From: Epiperipatus broadwayi
Taxonomy: Eukaryota; Onychophora; Udeonychophora; Euonychophora; Peripatidae
Direction: 5' to 3'
Assembly: GCA_028023455.1 (NCBI GenBank)
Contig: JAQFVV010012497.1
Coordinates: forward strand, 4,278,001 to 4,342,000
DNA length: 64,000 nucleotides
Made by a program: the position numbers and the translations under genes
Notes under the pieces: generated by a model
What the model was told of the DNA's origin: nothing
Databases searched by the model: none
The model's input: the letters and a program-made list of their open reading frames with translations, nothing else
Shown here: piece by piece, positions 11,390 through 23,410 of the stretch
How positions within the stretch are numbered: the first letter of the stretch is position 1
Layout of the letters: each line of letters starts with the position of its first letter

Positions 11390-12295
11390 TGATCCAAAAA
11401 AATATTTCCTAATGTTATCATGTCTTTTCTACAAGATTTTTGAAAAAATCATATTAATAAGAATTGTTTGAGGTTGGTTTAAACTAGAAGAAGCTACTGT
11501 GAGCAAGTTTTATCTTTAACAACTATTTTTGAAAAAGATTTTTAAAATAAATTAAAACTAGTGTATATCTTTATTGATCTAATCTTCTCTTATGATTTTG
11601 TTTGAAAAAATAATCTATAAGTTTCTAAAATTCTTAAATGCAAGGAAATCATTAATTTATTTGATAAAATGCTTCCAACAAAATAATTTCAAATAACACT
11701 AAATGATAATCAAGATAGATGCAATTTTTTTCAGAATGGTATTCTATATGGATCAGTTTTCTCATCTAATTTATTTAACAGTGATTTTCCTCAAAACAAT
11801 TCATTTACACTGATGGAGAAAATTCATTTATGCTGATATTACTTTGACTTCTCAAAAGAAATCTTTTCCTGAAATAAAAAAGTCCCTCAATGAGTATATG
11901 AAAAGTTTGGAAATTTTTTTCAAAGACTGGGTGCTTATTCTTAATTTAATTAAGACACTACTCAATGTTTCATTTAAATAACAGGGAATCATCTCATAAT
12001 ATGAATATAACCTTTTGCAATAATAGACTGTAACATAATCCTACTTCATGCTATTTAGGAGTAATCCTGAATCATAGCTTATTTTCCTCATTTAGCTAAG
12101 ATTAGATCAAAATTAATTCTAACAATAACTTCTACATGGCTTATGATACAATTACTTTACAAACAGCTTCCTTAACACTTACATATTCTGATGATGAATA
12201 TAGCACTCTTGTTGGGAAAAAGTTCCCACATTAAACTTCTGCATACTCCAATTAAGTTTTACTTCAAAAGTCAACCTTATTATGCATAAGTTAAT
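11390..12295 (+). pseudogene. Second LINE reverse transcriptase remnant
   Basis: A heavily mutated coding trace in several frames. VYIFIDLIFSYDF corresponds to RT motif A (vFiDLsxAFDt). FQNGILYGSVFSSNLFN corresponds to the GxPQGSVLxPxLFN motif. A YLGVxLDRxL-like trace and SDDEYSTLVGKK (as in YSxAEYxAPVW of Jockey-like elements) follow. The catalytic Asp pair is lost. It directly abuts the preceding LINE fragment but belongs to a different lineage. Confidence 0.6.
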
Positions 12296-12406
12296 ACAGT
12301 TATAATTTGTTACTATTTACATTAAAAGTAAATAATGAAATTTAATATTAAATAGTTAGATATTATGCAAATAATAGGAGGGATGGTATATTAAGTGAGA
12401 TGTACA

Positions 12407-12626
12407 GATACTAAAGCAGTTTTAAAAAAATGTATCAGTATTGTAATGGGATAGTCTAATCGCGGTATGCACAATGGTGAGTGAGTTCCTTCTGATGAGT
12501 AAAAAGGGTGTATCTAAGATACTAAAGCAGTTTTAAAAAAACGTATCAGTATTGTAGTGGGATAGTCTAATCGCGGTATGCACAATAATGAGTGGGTTCC
12601 TTCTGATGAGTAAAAAGAGTGTATCT
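12407..12626. repeat. Two-copy 111-bp tandem repeat
   Basis: Copies begin GATACTAAAGCAGTTTT at 12407 and 12518 and end near GTGTATCT. They share GGGATAGTCTAATCGCGG and TTCCTTCTGATGAGTAAAAA and differ at a handful of positions. A stub before the first copy suggests a longer array once existed. Confidence 0.85.
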
Positions 12627-13194
12627 TTATTGTCTTCTAACATTAAACACATACCTAAGAGAGAAGAGAGTAAGATTTAACTAACTACTGATTCTACCCT
12701 TAACTTATCACTTACGTATTGTAATTTACTCTCACTATTCTGGATTTCAAACTTAGGGAGATGTATTTGATCCTCAGGTTTAGGTAATATTTGTATCACC
12801 AAATTCATAATATATAAAAATGAGTATATGCCTATTAATGGGAGTGAGTATAGCATATTATATCCATGCAATTAATGATCGTGATGTGTGTAAGGATATT
12901 ATAACTCAGCAGAATTCAGCCATGGAAAAATAAACCAAGAAATTTGTTTTAACAAATAAATTTAATAAACATATGTACATGGATTGGCATTTGGAGAATA
13001 AAATTTATAACAAGATTAAGGAAACTCATTTAGACTTCTGTGATTATTCTTCATTTATGTTTGGTTTATACCAATATTTCCCATTCTGATCCCATAAAGA
13101 ATAGCCATTACATGTCCTGATTAACATAAATGATCTTCATATTATATTTAACATTATTATACATATAGTAACATATTTATTTATTTTTTTATGT

Positions 13195-13342
13195 CTTAGT
13201 TAATGCCATGATGGTTTAATAGACCATATTCATTTATCTTTTTTTTAATATCTTAGTTAATGCCATGATGGTTTAATAGACCATATTCATTTATCTTTTT
13301 TTTTATGTCTTAGTTAATGCCATGATAGCTTAATAGACCCCC
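13195..13342. repeat. 57-bp tandem repeat, about 2.6 copies
   Basis: CTTAGTTAATGCCATGAT recurs at 13195, 13252 and 13309. Each copy continues with TTAATAGACC. The third copy is partial and ends around TAATAGACCCCC. Copies are separated by T-rich runs. Confidence 0.88.
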
Positions 13343-14559
13343 TTGTTATGTACAACGTGTATGCGATAAAAGAGAGTTATAAGTTTAAGACACAAAAAAA
13401 AAAAGTATGCATAGAAAATATATTTAAAAAAATATTATTAACACAAACTTTAGAATAAACAATTAATAAATGTGTGTGTGTTGTACATATATGAATGTGG
13501 AATTACTATATATCTTAGGTAATATCTTATCTTGTCTCATTCATAATGATTGGATTATTTCATAATCAAGATTGTATCTCATAAATTTTGTCTATCTGTA
13601 ATACTGAAGGACATTAACTTTCTTATTAATTTTATAAATTTTAAATTAAAGTTACTCAGCCCTATATTAAAATAAAGAAAATAAATTATTATATATATCA
13701 TACAAACAATTAATTAACCATGACATCAACTTTATAAATGGGTTTTACATTTCATATGGATAATGTTCTGATGGTTTATTCTTATAATCCATGGTGGTTT
13801 CTTTCTGCACAATTAAGAATTCGAACATCTAAGCCTTTGAACTGGAGTTTTGGAATGAGATGTAAAAAGAAAGAATTCATGATGGATCATTTTGATATTT
13901 ATCAATCCTGGCATGGAGAGATAGGACAATCCCATATTGGTCTTGGCAATTTCTAACTCTGTGGATGATGACTTTTCTTCCATCATGTTCCCTTTGTTTT
14001 CAGCAATGCATGATTACTTTTGTCAATATTTATATAAATTTTTGTAGTTGATATTAATTGGAGATGTGTCTATATTCCTTCTACTACTGCATGTTTCAGA
14101 TTTAATTCCAGAAATTTATAGAGAGGAATTGTTGGTGATTTTTTTTAAAGATTCAAATGCTTTATTTTCTTCTTAAACTATTAATTTGCAAACTCTTTGC
14201 TTAGATGTTTTAGAACTAAATATTTCTATTCGTTTTTTAAAATCCTTGTGAATGATTTCTTCAATAGTACTACGAGTTGAAATTGGTTAATACGAACCTT
14301 CAAATTCTTCCCTTAACTCCTTTATACAGGGAATAGTAAATTTTTTTACTCATGAAAAGATTTTTTTCTTTCTTGAACAAAAAGTTTGTTGAATATCTCA
14401 TATATTAAGCCAGTTCATGCTAATCTTTTTATTTTATTGTTGACATCATCTTTGGCTAAGTATTAACATAAACAATTGGTTAAAATAAAATTGTAAGAAA
14501 AGATAAGGAAATAAACATTGCGTTTTTCTTTACTTTAATATTATATACATTAATATTTT
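13343..14559. other. Intron 1 stretch without recognisable content
   Basis: AT-rich. A 72-codon open frame at 13738-13956 reads NPWWFLSAQLRIRTSKPLNW; I cannot place it in a family and see no splice or neighbour support. Nothing else stands out. Confidence 0.45.
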
Positions 14560-14849
14560 TTTTTCTTGATTAAGTTCATTCATCCGATCTATTGTTTGTC
14601 ATGATATCTGTTTGACCGGTTAGATTTAACTTGTGTTTTAATATTTATTTATGTTTGGCTTTAAATATTAGGTTGTGATAACTGGTTTGTTAGTTTATGT
14701 GCCCTAATATTACCTGATTCTATCACTTAATAAGTAGCATTAATATCATGGGCTTGAATTGGGCCTTATGGTATGTGTACTGGTTATTGGAGGGGTGTTA
14801 GAGGCATCCATCAACAGTATATGCATATTTCAAAAATTAGATAGTTATA

Positions 14850-16650
14850 TTATATATATGTATGACATGATAAAAAGGGTAAGTTATGACTGAAGTTAGG
14901 GTGATTGTACTCCAAATGGTTGCATAAATGTCTGCAGGAGTTAGGGCCTGGTCTCTGATCCTAATTTTTTCTATTTTATTATAAAAAAGTGAGTTATATT
15001 TTTGAAATTTCAGATTAAAACAGAAATGACATCTTAGATGGCAGAGGGTGAAAATTAGAAAATTGGTAATTCTGATGTAGGCCTGTGCATATATTGTCAA
15101 TTAACATGGTGAGAGATTAATTGGTGGGATTTAGTTATAGATATACAAGATTTTGATATGTGCTTAATGCTGGGCATTGTGGCCCAGTGATTCTTTCTTT
15201 GTGTGGCATAATGAAAAAAATAAGAATCAAAATTTACAAATGATATTTTTTTGCAAGAAAAATATTGTTAGGTAGAGTTTTAAGACTGATTTTAATTAAA
15301 AAATCAAGATATTTTTAGCTCCAGATACCAGTTTTTAAAATTTCAAATTGTTTATTCATTGGTAGAAATGAGGACAGTGTTAGGTGTGTTACTGGGTTCT
15401 GTATGTCGAACAAGGTCTTATTAGTAAAAGGATAATGGGTTAGAGGAAAATTACTTGTAATTGTATTAAGTATAACAATAAAATTATATTAATTGGTAGT
15501 GGTGTATCAGAGAGAATCGAATAATATTTTTGAGCATCAGGGTAGAAAGTGATTATTCTGTTGATTTCATTAATTGCTCTTTGGAGATAGAAAATCAGGA
15601 TACAGTGCAGTGAACGGCCATTGAATTTTGCATGCTTTTAATACTCATTGATATTATCCTCTTTACCCAAATTAGTTTTTGTGCATAAGGAATTGATTTT
15701 TTTAATAAAGAAGTTGTGTATTTTATTATTGGGCTTTAATAACTGGTTTTAGAAATATTAAAATATTAATAAGAGATATTTTAGCATGAATTGAAAAGTA
15801 AGCTTTGGATAAAGAGTTCATGGTGGTTTCAGTAGAGTTAAGGACATTGTTTTGAATTGTAGCCCTCATGAGATTTATTGCTAGATGAATGTGAAAATCT
15901 AGAAAATTGTGAGGAAATGTACTAAAAGGTGAGTCAATCTTGTTTTCTGTTAAGATGTTCAAAGATGATGATTTGGATTTGTTAAATTCTAAAGAATATT
16001 CTTTAGTGTGGTCTTCAAGTTTGTTTATAGGTTGAGGAATATATATTTGTTTGTTTTTGAGAATAAGAAGATCATTATAGCATCCATGTAGCAGATATGA
16101 TTAATGTATTTATTTATGGTGTTAGTGCATATAAGTTATAAAAAAAAGTGCACTGAGTAGTGAGACTTGAGGTATTGGGTTGTAAGGATTAAAACCATAT
16201 ATTTTACCATTTAAAGTAATGAAAATCTGTCTGTTTATTAATAAATTTACAATAATTTGTAGAAAGGGAGATTGGAATATTAATATTTTTTAAAAGCTGT
16301 AATGGTTTTTTTATTGGCATGGAGTCAACAATAAAGATGTCCGATTGAATTGCAATAGGCCCAGGTTTTTTGTAGGGTATCACTTGAGCTATAACAAGTT
16401 TAAAAAGCATGATTGCTTCAGAAATTGAGAATCCTTTCTTGATAAATTATAATGGTAAAAGTGAGGCAAGAAGCATAGATTATATTTTATCCTTTATAAG
16501 TGATTTTGTTGTTTTGATTAAGATTGGTGTCAGGGAGATGTGTTGAAAATTGTTTAGGGGAGAATGGGTAGTGTTTTGTTTAAGGAAAGGGACCATGGAT
16601 ACAGGATATAATTGATCAATAATATGAATTTGTGTGGAAAGGTAATTTGG
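14850..16650 (-). pseudogene. LINE reverse transcriptase remnant, antisense
   Basis: The minus strand reads VPFLKQNTTHSPLNNFQHIS and LTPIL near 16590-16500, matching the IPxxKPxK…YRPISLxxxLxK block. Next come GFSISEAIMLFK, AIQSDIFIVDSMPIKK (motif A region, with Asp residues but no canonical AFD) and LQLLKNINIPISL. Later, LEDHTKEYSLEFNKSKS matches the primer-grip region with the N-x-x-K-[ST]-K motif. A long C-terminal tail runs to about 14850. The YADD loop is unreadable. Confidence 0.65.
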
Positions 16651-17049
16651 AAGATTATATATTGTGAGAATGGTAACATAATTGAAGTATGTCTGTCAGT
16701 ATGAATTTGGGAATGGCATTTGGTCCATGATGAGTACAGTCAGGTGTTGAATTTAATTTAAGAGTATTTCAGATTTTAGGATTGAATGTTTATCATTACT
16801 ATGACTAAATAGAAAAGGATATATTAACAGATTACTTTGAAATGAAAGAATATGTGAGCTAGCATATGTTCTCCAGCTATTTGATGGGTATCTTTTATAA
16901 TAGATATTTTTTTAGTTCTTATGGCTAAGTGCCCATCTGAGTATCTAATTCTTTTACTAATGAAGTAGGAGATTTTTTTTTTTTTTTTGGTGTAAAGGTC
17001 GATAATAGAAAAAAATGATGCTCACAAAGGAAACCCATGCAATCTATTG

Positions 17050-17960
17050 GGTTTAATGATAATATGTATATATTTTAGAAAAATAATATATTTCAGATAT
17101 TACTGCTTTAGATGTAGAGGATTTGAGTAGCAATCTAATTGTATTATTAAATTGTAGAGTTGGTTGGTATTGGAAGTCGATGGCTAGATTGGCATTAAGG
17201 GCAAAATGATTAGAAAAGATAACTAATATAAGAGATGGTTTGATAATGAAATGCAAGTCAGGGGAATAGAATAATATCAATTAGGGAAGATTGTTTCTTC
17301 ATTTTGAAGAATATAGAATTATTAGGAAAACTCTTCATCTCTCATCAAGGTTTTGTTGATCAGGCATAAATATTTAGAAATTAATTTCATATAAGATATA
17401 TTAAAGTCTCCTAAAAGCATAGTTGAATGAGGGTTAGTGGATTCATTAGTGACTATTAATTCTCTTTTATTATATAAAAAAAAACAGTTATCATGTTAGT
17501 AATGAAGGCATTATGGTGTAGAGGGATGTTAAGTTGTATTAATATTCTAGCTCCTACAGTAGCAGTAATGGGATGAGATAGTCTAAGAAAACTATGTCTA
17601 CTCAGCTATCTTTGAGGTTCAATTTTACTATTGGAGAAAAATACTGATCCAATTATTAATGGCAATAAGACATTGTGAAGCATTAATGTCTCTGTGAAAT
17701 TAACTAATATATAAGGTGTATATATGTTTGGTGGATTTTTTAGTAGAGTTAGGTCATATAGGTTAAAAGGAGGTAAGTAATTATAGATCAGTAAAGATAT
17801 AATATATTTAAAAATCTTTATTCTAAAATTAGATCAGGAAAGAAAATTAATATAATGCAGTAACTTACCAGGAATTTTTGATTGAGTTTTTCCCAGATTG
17901 TTTGGTGTATTTTGAATTTAGTTGTTTAAAACCATATATAATACATAACTGTTCAATCAA
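17050..17960 (-). pseudogene. LINE apurinic-type endonuclease remnant
   Basis: Minus-strand translation shows MLLGDFNISY near 17430, the GDFN motif of LINE endonucleases. PDLHFIIKPSLILVIFSNHF follows in the open stretch 17280-17053, corresponding to the final SDHxPV-type motif. An upstream trace reads TTQLNIPLHHNAF, like the IxxxYxPP segment. Several frameshifts and stops. It lies between the ORF1 remnant and the RT remnant in the expected order. Confidence 0.6.
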
Positions 17961-18143
17961 TTATCTTATTTAAAATAAAGTGCTATCCTGTTTATGGTAT
18001 TGTGATTGTAAGATTTCTATAGATGAATAATTATCAATAGTGTCATGTATATGAATTGAATTTTGTTCTTGTGCTATGTTGATTTCTTTAGCATTGTGAC
18101 TTTTCTTTTACTCTGGTTGCTCTTTTATGAATTTCCACTCTAG

Positions 18144-19120
18144 CTATAAAAATAATATTTTCAGGAATAAATGGAAAATTATCATAATTTTGTCTTGTCC
18201 TGTGTATAGATTTGAATTGTCACTTGGAATATTCTTTGATGATGCATTAAGGACTTTAGTTTCTTTAGTTGAGAGTGCACGTTCCAAAGAATTAGCTTTT
18301 TTTTTTTTTTTGAATTTGGTATTTGTCTGAGATTTAATTATCATCTGAGAATAATTTATAATGGCATTATCAGATGCAATTTCCTTTTTATTTTTTTCTT
18401 TCTGTTTTAAAACTATTTTATTTTCAGATGATGTTGAGTAGTTTTTATTTTTATCATCATTTGTAATGTGGACCATTTTAGATTTATTTGAAGAGTCTAT
18501 AGTATAATCATCATTGAAGCTTATATGGTTTATAGACTTGGGTTTATTATCTTCTGTTTGAGAATTGATTGACTTGATTTTAGTATTGATATTCTGAGTC
18601 TTTGTCAAATCTGAATGTCCTGAATTATTGTTAATTTATTGATTGATGTTGTGTTCATTGGTAATTGATTCTGATGTTTCATTGCATTGCTGTAGTTTAG
18701 TCTTTTTTTAAAACCACGTTTTCCACAAAAGTGCTCATTACAGTTTTTTATTATATGATTCCCAGATTTACAATAGAAACATTATGCTGGTGTTCCTGAA
18801 GAGTCTATAAAGCATATATATATGAAGTATATGAAGCATAGGTATATCACATGGTTGAACATCTTTATTTAGGTCGCATGAAAACTGCTATGTTTGTGAG
18901 AACTGGTATTGATGCTCTTTTTTCCAGCAAGTATCTGAAATTGATATTTTTTCCATATGTGTTTCGTATGTTTTGCAAGTTTTGGTTTGTGAATTTAATA
19001 TGACAATTATTGATTTGGCCTGCTAGATTTAATAATCTATTAAGATCCATATAACATATATATTTATTGTTCAGAAATTGTATGTGTGTTTGAAAGATTT
19101 GTTTTTAAGCTGTGTTATGA
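18144..19120 (-). pseudogene. LINE ORF1 (Gag-like) with CCHC zinc knuckle
   Basis: The downstream part is an open stretch of 154 codons (18608 to 18144), very rich in Lys, Asn and Ser. Upstream of it, in another frame near 18740-18795, the minus strand reads CFYCKSGNHIIKNC, a perfect C-x2-C-x4-H-x4-C zinc knuckle, followed by HFCGKRGF. Further upstream (19050-18865) an open segment reads NCHIKFTNQNLQNI. This is compatible with the RNA-binding region before the knuckle in LINE ORF1 proteins. Frame changes separate the three parts, so it is broken. The poly-T run at 18300-18313 becomes a Lys run in the protein. Confidence 0.65.
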
Positions 19121-19796
19121 AAATATAGTACCAAATGTCAATGATTAGAGTCTATTTAGAATCTTGAAAATAGATCCCTATAATTTTTGTTGTTGTTAAA
19201 TATTGATAAAATTCATCGATTGGAAATTGTCTTATAGAAATATTGCTATATTAGTATTAAATTTCTGAGAATGATTTTAAAATTTATTGGATTTGTTTGA
19301 AAATTTTTTTTAGTAATTTGATTGTACTCATTAATATTTGTCTCTGATCTGTTATTTATGGTATCACTATTAACAATGATTTGTTCAGATTCCTGATAAT
19401 CATTGATAAAAAAAGTCACTAATACTAGTGCTATATGGAATGTCAGATGTAAGGTAATGTTCACAGTGCCTGTCCCTGAACCAGTAAGACTCTTCATGAA
19501 AATTGTAAGAAAAGTAAAAAACAGAGACTTCATCATAGCATCAACACTCATGTACAATGAAAAGTGGAATTTACTTAATATACCAGATCCACCGAATCAT
19601 TAGTAGATTTGACTAAGCAAATGATGATTAATAGATACATTATGCATCAATCCTAATAGGTGACTTAAAAAGCTACATCAGTACATTATTATCAGTCAGA
19701 AGATAATCAATATACAAATGGTTCCAGACTATTTGAAATATGTAAAACATAATTTTTTTTTTTTTTTTCATTTGAACTTTTTTTTTTAATTGACAC

Positions 19797-20531
19797 AACA
19801 AGTAACAATATAGCCATATAATTCTATAATTAAAAATCACTTCTTTTCTTTTCAAAAACTTTATTTGATGTATATATATATATCCACTTATTTCCAACGT
19901 TTCGACTATCTTTACTCTATAGTCATTTTCAAGGATCTAGAAAAAACATTACATTATAAACAAACTTCACATAATAAAAACAAAAATAATCAAAAACAAT
20001 ATAAAGCATATAAACCCCATAAAATTTAAAAATAAATAAAATACATTAAAATCAATTAAATTAAAAACACAAAACATACACCACACTTACTTGACTCCCT
20101 TCTCAAAAAACTTTCCCTTTTTTCATTTTTTATCCAAAAAACCAAAGTTTTTTGAGAAGCGAGTCAAGTAAGTGTGGTGTATGTTTTGTGTTTTTAATTT
20201 AATTGATTTTAATGTATTTTATTTATTTTTAAATTTTATGGGGTTTATATGCTTTATATTGTTTTTGATTATTTTTGTTTTTATTATGTGAAGTTTGTTT
20301 ATAATGTAATGTTTTTTCTAGATCCTTGAAAATGACTATAGAGTAAAGATAGTCGAAACGTTGGAAATAAGTGGATATATATATATATACATCAAATAAA
20401 GTTTTTGAAAAGAAAAGAAGTGATTTTTAATTATAGAATTATATGGCTATATGTACTGTATATTTTTGAAAAGAAAAAAGGATTGAGTCGTGATTAGAAA
20501 CAGAAGTAAATGGATTTGTAACAAGTAACAA
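19797..20531 (+). mobile_element. Penelope-like 3' UTR palindrome
   Basis: Arms 19808-20114 and 20144-20452 are almost exact inverted copies around a 29-bp spacer. The right arm ends AAATAAAGTTTTTGAAAAGAAAA, the same terminus as the element at 2252-3863, so both belong to one family. No coding part survives. A 12-bp direct repeat, AACAAGTAACAA, at 19797-19808 and 20520-20531 is a possible target-site duplication. The hairpin plus GAAAC motif occurs in both arms (20321-20365 and, reversed, 19894-19938). Confidence 0.8.
20321..20365 (+). ncRNA. Hairpin plus GAAAC motif (hammerhead-like), Penelope locus 3
   Basis: GATCCTTGAAAAT, then GACTAT, a nine-base loop, ATAGTC, then GAAACGTTGG. The six-pair stem is perfect. 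The layout matches the motifs at 3703 and 8521. The first core strand differs from hammerhead CUGAUGA. Confidence 0.42.
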
Positions 20532-21388
20532 CCGCCGCCTACTTGGTGGCTTTCTTCTTAATCTAATTTTTTCCCACAAAAAAACAACATTAAATTTAAA
20601 AAATCACTTTCAAAGGAATAAATTGATGTACAAATAGAAAAACCAAAAAACAATGTCTTGAATGTTTTTTTGTTTTTTTTCTGTCTGTTAAATGTATGTA
20701 AACACACTATTTTTCATAAATAAATAAATTCTTTTGAGATTAATACTAGTGAGTCTATTTCATCATTACTTTTTAAAATGTTTAATATATGTAGGTTTTA
20801 TCTTCAGTTGCAAATTGTCATTATCTATACTGCAGACTTATTGGAGCCATTAATAAACTCAATTGTTTTGATTTTAGAATTACTAGGACAATTTTTTTGA
20901 GGGTTTTCACTAATTGAAGTATTTTTGACTTTAACATTATTTTAGTGGTTGAGCTAAAATTTTTGTAGCATTTTGATAAGTAAAAATTAAATTTTATACA
21001 TCTGTCCAGATATTAATGATTATAGTCCTGAAGAGAGTTTACCTGAATCTTGAAGGCTCTCTCTATAATCTGGTGTAGGTTTTGCTGTTAACCCATATTT
21101 TTAAAATAATAAAAATATTTAATAAGTAGGAGATTTACTAGCAGTTTACCTGGGGAAGCACCCCTGATAACTACTACTCATTTAAATATTACTATGAGAA
21201 ATATTACTGGTACACTCAATTCTTCGTTTTGGCAGTGTTTTTTTTTCCTCCCACATATTCATCTTCCAGATATTGGAAGATAAATTTCTTCACAGAAAAG
21301 TTATAAAAAGCAGTTAAGCAAATTGTATTTATCAATAACTTAAGATATAGTTTCACCAATTAAAACTCTCTCAAATCAAGATCTTTTT
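20532..21388. other. Intron 1 stretch without recognisable content
   Basis: AT-rich sequence between the Penelope-like palindrome and LINE fragments. No repeat boundary, RNA motif or host coding trace was recognised. Confidence 0.45.
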
Positions 21389-21685
21389 TTGGATATTCTA
21401 CCAAAAATCTACAATCAAAATTATAGCATAAAAAGTGGAATTTATATGATATTCCAAATATTTTTTTCAGATACTACAATAAAATTTGATCTTCCTAGGC
21501 TTAGCTGGAGTCTCATTAGCAAATTTAGGACAACCCATAGTTGTTGCACTCATCTGCCTCATAAATGGAATTTATTAGCCGCTGATATAGAATTAATTAC
21601 TGTTGAATTTATGGTAACAGTCCTGGCTGAAATCTCTAAAGATTCCTTAATAGTTAAACTGGCAAGAAAAAAATCTATATATTAA
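21389..21685 (+). pseudogene. LINE C-terminal fragment
   Basis: A 98-codon open stretch reading FDLPRLSWSLISKFRTTHSC, then THLPHKWNLLAAD. It matches the C-terminal [LI]PRxxWxxLxRxRTGHGxCxxxLHKWG region that follows the RT of Jockey-like elements. The zinc-coordinating CDC part that should come next is not recognisable. It is 5' truncated and lies next to another LINE fragment beginning at 21686. Confidence 0.6.
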
Positions 21686-23410
21686 ATAAAAAAAATTGAT
21701 TTGCTCAAGACTTTTGATTCAATTAATCAAACTGTTTTATGGCATTGTTTGAAATTAGTTGGTTGTCCATTGAGGGTTTTTTCATATTATACAGCTTCTA
21801 TATGATGGAATTTATTGGAATCAGGTATTTAAAATGAAAACTGATGTTTGCTCCAATACTATTTTTGACTTTCACTGTAGTCTAGAATTGTTTATAGGCT
21901 GCTCTATGAATCAATAATCAAAATGGTGTCACAGATTTGATCATGGAATTTTTAATTTGAAGTGATTAAAAACTAAATAACAAGAACTTTATTTTATTGG
22001 ATTCTTAATTTGTAATATGCCAATGATTATACTACTGTTGCAAGTTTAAAAGACAATCCATGGAATATATTTAATATTTTGAATCAGTATATAAAGACTT
22101 TGGTTGAGTAATTAATGATTAAAAACTCAAGTTCTTTATTAGCTAATAATAGAAGAAAAATTTTCAGCAAATTTTAGCTTATATGATTATTAATTTGAAA
22201 ATGTAAACCAATATAAATATCTTGATAGCTTTTTAAGTAGAATGGTGGGTTAGATATTGAGATACAGCACAGTTTGATGTTCCTGCTTTTAACAAGTTAA
22301 AACTTGGAATGTTTCATTATAGTGAAATAGTAATATTAGCGATTAAGACAGTGCACATGCGCTTTAAAGATAAATTATAAATGAATACTCTCAATTTTTC
22401 CAGACACAAGATATAGTATTTTAGAAAGAATGGAATGAATCCACTCATTCTTTCGACCCAAACGTTTATGTATGGTCAAATCTTAAGTGTGTGGAAATAA
22501 GAGTGTGAAGGTGTTACACAATCACTTTAAATTACATTTGTTATGTTTGAATGAATGACACTTGCGAAATCTTTACAATTTATGAACTGCCATTCTTTTA
22601 GTTGAAATTAAACATATATAATGAGATATTATTTTATATAGCACTATGTTTTTTATGTAATAGTAATATTAGCGATTAAGCCAATGCACATGCACTTTAA
22701 AGATAAATTATAAATGAATACTCTCAATTTTGCCAGACATGAGATATAGTATTTTAGAAAGAATGGAATGAATCCACCCATTGTATTCATTTATAATTTA
22801 TCTTTAAAGTGCATGTGCATTGGCTTAATCACTAATATTACTATTACATAAAAAACATAGCGCTATATAAAATAATATCTTATTATAATGAAATAATAAT
22901 TACAATTAAATTAGCTGTAAATAGAATTGTTATCTTAATTTATTGGATGCCTTATTAACATAAAAAGTATATTAGAAAAAGTTAATATTCTAATAAAATT
23001 TAAAAAATACAATGATAAAATTATAAAACAAATCAAAAATTATTCAACTTGAATGAATATGATAATATAGAGTCTACTTTTGCAAAATCACATCTTTATT
23101 TAATTAGATATCTAAAATAATTGAACAATACAAAGTTTTCTAACAAAATATTTTATGATAAAATTAAATATGGTGTTCTTGGCAGCAATAGATTCTATTT
23201 ATGTTCCAAGAATTATCTGAAAGATATTCTAAAGAAGTACAATGTTGAATTATTTTTATTAAGAAGATATAGTGTGCCTGTCAAAATTGTGTATTCATTC
23301 AACAAGACCAATAATCCAAGAAAAAGTACCTTGAATCCAACCATGCACAAGATACATATGTCAGGATAAGGATGAATCCTAACCTATTTGCCTAAACTAT
23401 TGCCTCTCTG
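21686..23410 (+). pseudogene. LINE reverse transcriptase C-terminal half, interrupted
   Basis: IDLLKTFDSINQTVLWHCLK (motif A; vDLTKAFDTVxRxxLW) near 21695 is followed by GCPLRVF. A YADD-like QYANDYTTVASL lies near 22020. A dEIxxRI-like DIEIQHSL follows near 22255. A 550-bp insertion (22330-22881) interrupts the frame right after FHYSEI; the LINE resumes with YNEIIITIKLAV. The end reads NIESTFAKSHLYLIRYLK and then LNNTKFSNKIFYDKIKYGV, corresponding to the RWxGHVxRMxxxRLPKxxFYGEL tail. NYLKDILKKYNVELF follows, as in RYKDTLKxxLKxxxI. Dead by stops and the insertion. Confidence 0.72.
22316..22895. mobile_element. Compound foldback insertion inside a LINE
   Basis: A 14-bp near-identical direct repeat (ATTATARTGAAATA) flanks the insert at 22316-22329 and 22882-22895. 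Read across it, the LINE frame is continuous, so it is a good target-site duplication. Inside, a unit of about 125 bp starting TAATATTAGCGATTAAG occurs at 22330-22455 and again at 22660-22780. An inverted partial copy lies at 22783-22841. The inverted arms 22619-22721 and 22783-22885 match over 103 bp. No coding capacity. Confidence 0.75.

Larger units (their letters stand above)
14560..19250 (-). mobile_element. Antisense LINE with ORF1, endonuclease and reverse transcriptase
   Basis: A long degenerate non-LTR retrotransposon read on the minus strand, with its 5' side at high coordinates. In order it holds a hydrophilic ORF1 with a CCHC knuckle (about 18100-19120), an apurinic-type endonuclease (about 17050-17960) and a reverse transcriptase (about 14850-16650). 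A CCHC-bearing ORF1 plus EN-RT is the layout of Jockey/I-type LINEs. No target-site duplication was found, and both ends are approximate. Confidence 0.72.

Noticed and set aside
13738-13956. 72-codon frame with NPWWFLSAQL
   Set aside because: No splice sites, no family match and no supporting neighbours; not called as a gene.
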